Position numbers and translations under genes: made by a program. The notes under the pieces are model-generated. The model saw only the letters and a program-made list of their open reading frames with translations, was not told the DNA's origin and did no database searches. From JBBTCX01 sp964494205 (GTDB lineage Bacteria; Planctomycetota; Phycisphaerae; UBA1845), in contig CAZBRD010000035.1 of the NCBI GenBank assembly GCA_964494205.1, forward strand, positions 1 through 20,782: a stretch of DNA of 20,782 bases, read 5' to 3'. Below, piece after piece: positions 15,866 through 20,782 of this stretch. The first letter of the stretch is position 1; each line of letters starts with the position of its first letter.

Positions 15866-17122
15866 CTACTGTGCTTGTTTGGCGGGGACGGAGGTGAACA
15901 GCCGGTTCATGGTCTCGGCAGCCTGCCGTTCGTTGGCGTCGGTGACGCAGTTGTAGAATTGCATGGTGATGGCTACGTCGGAATGCCCCATCAGCTTAGC
16001 CAGTGTGCGCGGTGGTGTGCCCGCGTTGGCGTGATTCTGGGCGAAGGACTTGCGGAACGTGTGCAGTGCAAAGGGCGCGCTTAATTCAACGCTAGCCTTG
16101 CGTAAGTAACCTTTGGTGTCGCGCAGCAGGTTGTTGACCATGTCGCGATTGAGCCATGGCCGGTGCTTGGGATGAACGCCCCAAGGCTGGCCCTGTCGAC
16201 ACTGGCGCCAATAGCCTTGGATCGTCGCAAAGCGTTCCGAGCTCAGCGCCACAAAGCCACCCGATTTGAACGATAGCCGAACGGCCGCGGTGATATCTGG
16301 CATCGCCGCATCGGGGATAGGCACGCTGCGTTCCTTGCCGTCAGCCGCTTGTTCGTCGGCTTTGACGGTAAAGGGCGGGATGTCGTCGGTGGCCGCGCGA
16401 TTCGCGATGGTCACGCGACGGCGCACCAGATCAATGCGATCGCTGGTCAGGTTATACACCTCGCCCGGCCGCAGTCCGCAGGCGTACATGAGCCAGTAAG
16501 CCGCACGGCGGTGGGGCAGCGACACCTGCGCCAGCATGCTCTCAAATTGATCGGGCGTCAGGTAATGCCACGATCGTGAGCGACCGCGTATGCGCAGCAT
16601 GGTGGCCGAGGACGATCGACTGGCCACAAACGGATTTGATGTCAGGTAACCCCACTCAACCGCCGCGCCGAATATGACCCGGCAGTGTTTGCGATGGTGA
16701 TACAACGTCCAACTAGCCAGGGCACGCCCCTTGCCACGACGGCGCTTGCGGCTGGCCAGGAATGCCTCGGCATGGCGCTGATGCACGTCGCGGATGGAGC
16801 GATCGGCGCCGAAATATTCGATGAGTTGATCTGTCGTGTTTTTGTACGACTCAAGGGAAGCGTGGCGATGGGCCGCGAGGCGCGCACTGAACACCTCATC
16901 GATGAGCCGCTGCAGCGTTACTTCCTCAACTTGTTGTGGCCGTTCACCGCGGTCTAATTCAGCCTGTTTGGCGACTTGGAAGACCTTGGCGTCGCGGCTG
17001 TGCTTGAACAGTTTGCCTTGGCGCTTTTGCTTGCCCGTTTGTGAATCCGGATCCGTGTACCAGCGAACCACCCACGGGCTGGCGCGCCAAGGTTCATGTA
17101 ATAGTGTCACCTGCGTGTTCAT
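15866..17122 (-). CDS. Tyrosine-family site-specific integrase
   Basis: The 418-residue integrase starts at the ATG at 17120-17122, chosen because GGAGTCGGAG lies just upstream; the frame stays open to 17209. A core-binding SAM-like domain (about 65-155, TLQRLIDEVFSARLAAHRHA) comes before the catalytic domain. Active-site residues are visible: Arg218 in ACGLRPGEV, a probable Lys263 in GKERSVPIP, His354-x-x-Arg357 in HTFRKSFAQ, His380 in LMGHSD and Tyr390 in MQFYNCV. It would integrate and excise the element, most likely at the tRNA-Pro core at 15369-15410, toward which its 3' end points. An excisionase-like gene lies upstream on the same strand. The gene appears intact. Confidence 0.93.
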   Translation of the reverse strand: MNTQVTLLHEPWRASPWVVRWYTDPDSQTGKQKRQGKLFKHSRDAKVFQVAKQAELDRGERPQQVEEVTLQRLIDEVFSARLAAHRHASLESYKNTTDQLIEYFGADRSIRDVHQRHAEAFLASRKRRRGKGRALASWTLYHHRKHCRVIFGAAVEWGYLTSNPFVASRSSSATMLRIRGRSRSWHYLTPDQFESMLAQVSLPHRRAAYWLMYACGLRPGEVYNLTSDRIDLVRRRVTIANRAATDDIPPFTVKADEQAADGKERSVPIPDAAMPDITAAVRLSFKSGGFVALSSERFATIQGYWRQCRQGQPWGVHPKHRPWLNRDMVNNLLRDTKGYLRKASVELSAPFALHTFRKSFAQNHANAGTPPRTLAKLMGHSDVAITMQFYNCVTDANERQAAETMNRLFTSVPAKQAQ

Positions 17123-17207
17123 CTCCGACTCCGTACAAAGTGCGTGGTACCCAACGCTACGTGGACGATGGCTCGAAAGCCTTAGCAGTTCAAGTCTTTT
17201 CGCCTTC

Positions 17208-17228
17208 AAGTGTCATAATGTGGCACTT
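17208..17228. promoter_or_regulatory. Near-palindromic operator-like site upstream of the integrase gene
   Basis: AAGTGTCA and TGGCACTT face each other across a 5-bp centre, with the pattern AAGTG-x-CA ... TG-x-CACTT. It lies about 86 bp upstream of the integrase ATG, between the excisionase-like gene and the integrase. It also contains the GTGTCA word seen in the paired motifs near the att site. It could bind the HTH protein encoded next to it. Confidence 0.35.
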
Positions 17229-17252
17229 TTGTGGCGGTTCAATCAAGAAGCT

Positions 17253-17483
17253 TTACCCAGCTTGACGTCCATTCGGCCTCACCACTCGGGCGGTGGTCGG
17301 TCTTGACTCAATGAAGTCGAGCACGTCGTCAGCCCTGAAGCGTCGTTCCTTGCCGATCTGGATGGCCGCCAGCTGGTGCGCGTGGACGTAGCGTTGTACC
17401 GTATCCACGGAACATCGCAGCAACTCGGCCACTTCTTCGGTGGTCATCACCAAGGGCAATGGTCTGATCGGCGCGGGCGTCAT
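17253..17483 (-). CDS. Excisionase-like helix-turn-helix protein
   Basis: This 76-residue protein starts at the ATG at 17483, preceded by GAAGGCGAAG. It carries a MerR/excisionase-type winged HTH (HTH_17): MTTEEVAELLRCSVDTVQRY (about 13-32), then IQIGKERRFRADDVLDFIES (about 41-60). Such proteins steer the integrase towards excision or act as small regulators. The frame could be extended to a TTG at 17513, which is less likely. It lies 130 nt upstream of the integrase on the same strand, the usual place for a recombination directionality factor. The DNA-binding role is well supported; the excisionase role is inferred from context. Confidence 0.85.
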   Translation of the reverse strand: MTPAPIRPLPLVMTTEEVAELLRCSVDTVQRYVHAHQLAAIQIGKERRFRADDVLDFIESRPTTARVVRPNGRQAG

Positions 17484-17519
17484 GACTTCGCCTTCTGCGT
17501 GGTCGCGAACCAATGATCA

Positions 17520-17858
17520 TCAGCCAATACAAAACCCCCCTTGCCGGCTGAACGCTATCAACTCCATTCTCAAGCACTCGGTATGGCCATCCTCTTGAGT
17601 GCCAGCGCGCTCTAATCCTGCCGCAAGACCGATCGCGTCTTCCAGGTTTACGCTTTGGAAATCATTAGTGACATAGTTTCCATCCCAGTCGGGATCGGGG
17701 CGTTGAATGGAATCGGCCCCCGCAAAAAGGGGCGGTTCGGTTCCTGCTGGATTCCATCCGTGTTTGTGTGCGAGCAGCAGTAGCTCTCGATAGATGGTTG
17801 TTTCAATCCCCCCAAATCGAAGGTGCCCCTCTTCGCCTCGAAGTAGTTCAATACTCAT
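17520..17858 (-). CDS. Small protein of unknown function in the mobile element
   Basis: The ATG at 17858 follows GAGGAGACAAAGGA, a good ribosome site. The 112-residue product (MSIELLRGEEGHLRFGG, then IETTIYRELLLLAHKHGWNP) is acidic and probably globular, with no membrane segment or signal. I recognise no domain. A W-N-P-A-G-T motif and a later stretch of small and acidic residues (NYVTNDFQSVNLEDAIGLAA) are its most marked parts. It lies between the excisionase-like gene and the primase-helicase genes on the same strand, 33 nt after the helicase stop, so it is likely co-transcribed with them. The gene looks real from its start signal and spacing; the function is unknown. Confidence 0.65.
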   Translation of the reverse strand: MSIELLRGEEGHLRFGGIETTIYRELLLLAHKHGWNPAGTEPPLFAGADSIQRPDPDWDGNYVTNDFQSVNLEDAIGLAAGLERAGTQEDGHTECLRMELIAFSRQGGFCIG

Positions 17859-17891
17859 GGTCCTTTGTCTCCTCAATTGTGTTCGCAACGA

Positions 17892-20099
17892 CTAACAAAC
17901 ATGGTCCGTCATCTCCATCACCTCGGATTGTGTTTGGCCCTCAAGCGGAATCAGTAACTCTCTCCGTACGTGCAGCACATTGCGGCGCGTGCCTTCCAGC
18001 GAACGGCGTTTCGTGAGTTTGCCGCGCTCGCGTTCGATGGTTACCAGCATGCCGGCCTCAAGAAGTCGTCGATGTAGCGTTCGGCTGCTGATGGGGATCG
18101 ACTCGCCCGTTCCCGCCATCTGCTGCGCAATGCGATAGCTGGCTTCTGGTTCCAGGTAGAGATCATCGCCGTCGATCCAACCGATACGGTCGCCGAGCGG
18201 TCGTAACTCGGTGCCCGATCCGCTGCTGACCTTGCGCCATCCCGAAGCCAAAGCTGTGCCATCGGGCGGCGCAGCACCGGATGGGGCGGCGAAGTGCGCG
18301 TGCCCACTGGCGACTGCTGCTGACAACAAGTCCAAGAATCGCTTGACCGGGTCTGCCGAACCGACGTGTTGTGCCTGGCTGGCACAGGTATCAAGTAAAG
18401 CGCACCAGCACCGATTCCAATACTCATCACGTTCGTCTGGTGTGATGGCCCCGGACTCTTGTGCAAAACGCAGAAAGCAATGGATCCCGACCGCTAACTG
18501 TGCGACGGATGTCGGCGTTCGCTTGTGATGCATCTCGTTTTGCAACAGCTGGCGAAAATCAGCCACCGAGGCGGGAAGGCCCTTAATGATCTGTGCATAC
18601 CGTCTTGCCAACCATTGGAGATAACCCCTCATCGAGAGCGCATAGACTCCGTCACTGGCATGGCGTTGACACTCCGTCAGCTTCGTCCAGCACACATCGC
18701 CAGGGGACACTTCCAAAACCACCAACCGGGCGCGCAGCGATTCACCGCGTGGAACGTCTTCCCCGGTCGAGAGGATCAGTCCCCGCGGGTACCGATGGGC
18801 GCGCAGCGACGAATCCGAACTCATCCGTTGGCGTCCGGCGTGATTGCCTTGCGCGCGAAACAGCCGGTCGGCTTCGCGATGCGTCCGTGCGATATCGTGT
18901 GTCCCGCCGATGGGCGCGAAGTCGTCGACAACCAAAATCATGTCCTTGCCCGTGAACGAAACTGACTCGAGCGCGTTGGCCGTGCTCGACCACGAACACG
19001 GAAGGTGCGTGCGATCGAAGTGCGCACCGTAGTGCTGCTGCGTCAAAGCAGCCAGTTCGCTCTTGCCGGCGCCGGAGCGACCTGAGAGATGAACGGACAG
19101 ATCGCAAGGCCCCAAGGGCGCGCGATACACCGCAGCCCATAGCGGAACACTGACTCGGTCTGGCGCCACGTTCAGCATTTGCAAACTGGCGCGCACCGCC
19201 TCGATGAGGGAACAATTTGCCGTTTGCGAAAAATCCGCCAGTTTCGGATGCGTGTCTACCTCGGTAGTGGAGATGGGACCGGTGGCGCCTATTGAACCTC
19301 CGGCATGCAGGTACACCCATTCGCCTTCGATCTGGCGCCAGCCGGTGTGCGCAAATACGCGCCGGGTGGTGATTGCGCCGCTGGTCAATTGGATGGCGGC
19401 GCGAGCGTGGTCCCTGATGGCTTGGCCGGGATAAAGGATCGCGGTAGGACCAAGGTGCTCGAGCACCCAGTTCATGCCGCTGAAGCGGCCGGAGGGAACT
19501 TGGATCAGTTGCTGCCTCCCGTGAAGGGTTGTTTCGATTTGAAGCAGGTGCGAAGTCTCAACTCCGTCGTCGCGCACCACGTCGCCCACAATCTGCGCCC
19601 CGAAGTTGGTCAATTGCACGGGCACAATCCCGTCGCCGCTTGGCTTATGCCAGAAGAGCCCTTCTGGAGTGTTTGCGTACGACGGTCCGTCCAGAAGTGC
19701 ATGCTCTTTGGGATGACCACGACGCTTGGGTGCACGGTTTATGTAATCAGGATCAATCTTCTCCCGAAAATCACGCCACCGAAAATTAGCGCAGCCGTTG
19801 TGTTTGCATTCGAACCCAGGTTTGCCATCTGAGCGCAGGATGACAGCCGTGTCCGTGTGCTGGCCGTGGTCGGGATTGAACGGGCAACGATCCAGGATGA
19901 GTAGGGTCGAGCCATCGGGTAGGGGCCGATTTGATTTGACAGCAACGCCGCGGCTTTCCAAATAAGCGACCAATGTCTCAGTAGTTGCACAGATTCCGCG
20001 GGGAAACGACTCATTACACGACGACGAAATTGGAAGTGAATTTTTCGGCAAGGGCGCATGCCGTTGCGTGAACGAGCTAAACCTGTCCGGCGTAATCAT
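17892..20099 (-). CDS. DUF927-type primase-helicase ATPase of the mobile element
   Basis: This 735-residue replication protein begins at the ATG at 20099, inside the end of the primase gene. An N-terminal zinc-ribbon-like part has Cys72, His78, Cys98 and Cys103 (RCPFNPDHGQ and FECKHNGCANF). A DUF927-like domain follows (about 165-400, QIVGDVVRDDGVETSHLLQI). Walker A is GRSGAGKS at 340-347 and Walker B is MILVVDDF at 387-394. The C-terminal third is likely winged-helix or regulatory (SRTLHRRLLEAGMLVTIERE at about 675-695). With the adjacent primase it forms a primase-helicase pair, often fused in one protein in related elements. It would start replication of the excised element. The ATPase family is well supported; the exact mechanism is inferred. 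Confidence 0.85.
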   Translation of the reverse strand: MITPDRFSSFTQRHAPLPKNSLPISSSCNESFPRGICATTETLVAYLESRGVAVKSNRPLPDGSTLLILDRCPFNPDHGQHTDTAVILRSDGKPGFECKHNGCANFRWRDFREKIDPDYINRAPKRRGHPKEHALLDGPSYANTPEGLFWHKPSGDGIVPVQLTNFGAQIVGDVVRDDGVETSHLLQIETTLHGRQQLIQVPSGRFSGMNWVLEHLGPTAILYPGQAIRDHARAAIQLTSGAITTRRVFAHTGWRQIEGEWVYLHAGGSIGATGPISTTEVDTHPKLADFSQTANCSLIEAVRASLQMLNVAPDRVSVPLWAAVYRAPLGPCDLSVHLSGRSGAGKSELAALTQQHYGAHFDRTHLPCSWSSTANALESVSFTGKDMILVVDDFAPIGGTHDIARTHREADRLFRAQGNHAGRQRMSSDSSLRAHRYPRGLILSTGEDVPRGESLRARLVVLEVSPGDVCWTKLTECQRHASDGVYALSMRGYLQWLARRYAQIIKGLPASVADFRQLLQNEMHHKRTPTSVAQLAVGIHCFLRFAQESGAITPDERDEYWNRCWCALLDTCASQAQHVGSADPVKRFLDLLSAAVASGHAHFAAPSGAAPPDGTALASGWRKVSSGSGTELRPLGDRIGWIDGDDLYLEPEASYRIAQQMAGTGESIPISSRTLHRRLLEAGMLVTIERERGKLTKRRSLEGTRRNVLHVRRELLIPLEGQTQSEVMEMTDHVC

Positions 20100-20583
20100 C
20101 GACGAATTGAGCTCTCAGGATAGATGATCTGCGGTGCACGCGTCCCAGATGCGGCACGTCTTCTCCTTTTCGATTCAGTGTTCCGAACAGTCGCCAGACG
20201 CGGCCTGCATTGAACACCGTGCGATCGACGCTAACTTTGGAATCGGTGAACTTGGCGGAGGTGGCCTCGATGATCTGTTTCACTTGCTGAGTGGTCGTCT
20301 CGTCGTTCGGCATATCGATCCGAAACAGCAAGTGGTAGCCGTTGCCGCTGAAGCCCCAGATGGAAGGTGGTTCATCCAACTCCTGGGTCAACCAATCCGC
20401 GGCTTGCAACGCACGCTCTTTGGCGTACTTGAGTTCTCCGTCGGTAGAACTGATTCCGCTGGGTCTGACTGGATCGAAATCAAACGGTAGCCACACACGG
20501 CGCTCGATGTCATTGTCCGAGGTCGTGGCGGCTGGATGGTTGATGGTGCGGTTGTAGGCCCGCGCCGCGAGTTCGGGGTTCAC
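20077..20583 (-). CDS. AEP-type primase-polymerase domain protein (start uncertain)
   Basis: From a GTG at 20583 this has 168 residues. It shows the three archaeo-eukaryotic primase motifs: D35-F-D37 in LPFDFDPVRP, S79-G-N-G-Y-H84 in WGFSGNGYHLLF, and D120 in VSVDRTVFNAGRVWRLFGT with a following NRKG. Homologous-looking sequence continues in frame upstream of the GTG to a TGA at 20734-20736, so the functional protein should be longer. The gene overlaps the DUF927 ATPase gene by 23 nt. It probably makes primers for replication of the integrative element. The family is well supported; intactness is not. Confidence 0.82.
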   Translation of the reverse strand: MNPELAARAYNRTINHPAATTSDNDIERRVWLPFDFDPVRPSGISSTDGELKYAKERALQAADWLTQELDEPPSIWGFSGNGYHLLFRIDMPNDETTTQQVKQIIEATSAKFTDSKVSVDRTVFNAGRVWRLFGTLNRKGEDVPHLGRVHRRSSILRAQFVDDYAGQV

Positions 20584-20733
20584 GACGTTTAGCGTCAGGT
20601 AGACGCCTGCAGCCCCGCGGTCTTCAAGATCAACTGCGGCGTGCGCAAGCTTGTCGATGTCATCAAACCATCCGGCGGCGGTATATGGCCGCCCGTATCG
20701 GCTTGAGACGTTAAGCGCGCGGAGTTCAATTAC
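20584..20733 (-). other. Upstream part of the primase frame without a usual start codon
   Basis: The primase frame reads on upstream of the GTG as VIELRALNVSSRYGRPYTAA, then GWFDDIDKLAHAAVDLEDRG and AAGVYLTLNVV. This matches the expected N-terminal part of such PrimPol proteins (ELRAL, a G-W-F-D-D block, GVY-T-LN). It is bounded by a TGA at 20734-20736. No ATG, GTG or TTG occurs within it; ATT at 20730 is the only near-start at the expected place. The gene may use a rare start, or carry a nonsense or frameshift change near its 5' end. Confidence 0.6.
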
Positions 20734-20782
20734 TCAAACTGAGCACTTTTGTTGATGGTTGTTGTTTATCCAATAGAAAAGG

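Noticed and set aside
16266..16957. Several open plus-strand frames opposite the integrase gene.
   Set aside because: They are antisense shadows of a GC-rich gene with clear catalytic residues on the minus strand.

Overview
The window carries a type II secretion system (T2SS) operon that is interrupted by a cassette of small secreted Rhs-type proteins and lipoproteins. It is followed by a tRNA-derived attachment site and the start of an integrative element. The host looks like a Gram-negative, probably Planctomycetota or another PVC-group bacterium. I infer this from the style of the Rhs core remnants (RF-x-QRD ... YEYV ... DPSG), the AFTL-type pseudopilin cleavage sites, a GAATGACGAAT repeat whose translation (MTNDESRMTNG, HSTFAIRHSAFA) is familiar from those genomes, and a PrimPol of the FDFDPVRPSGISSTD type. 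No rRNA or other phylogenetic marker is present, so the assignment is tentative.

Region 1 (1-2223) is the secretin gene gspD, whose signal-peptide end is missing or unreadable. Region 2 (2237-6414) holds five co-oriented, more AT-rich genes placed between gspD and gspE: a secreted mini-Rhs protein with a phospholipase A2-like active site, a lipoprotein, a SirB1/transglutaminase-like membrane protein, a second secreted mini-Rhs protein with a different Cys-rich tail, and a second lipoprotein. The first mini-Rhs gene has its ribosome binding site overlapping the gspD stop codon, so it is built into the operon. Region 3 (6537-14726) is the rest of the T2SS in tight, mostly overlapping order: gspE, F, G, H, I, J, K, a GspC/PilP-like gene, gspL and gspM. 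A short interspersed repeat lies between gspF and gspG and supplies the predicted N-terminus of GspG. There is no prepilin peptidase gene (gspO) in the window. A perfect 10-bp stem-loop sits just after gspM.

Region 4 (14760-15865) is mostly non-coding. It holds a possible terminator, an inverted repeat, the 3' half of a tRNA-Pro gene cut exactly at the anticodon loop, and iterated short repeats. Region 5 (15866-20782, minus strand) is a mobile-element module: a tyrosine integrase, an excisionase-like HTH protein, a small unknown protein, a DUF927-type primase-helicase ATPase, and an archaeo-eukaryotic-type primase whose 5' end has no normal start. The element runs off the right edge.

Working model (inference): the T2SS exports the Cys-rich mini-Rhs proteins, which carry signal peptides and lack the Rhs cage. 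The lipoproteins encoded next to them may protect the producer. This would be a T2SS-embedded polymorphic toxin locus.
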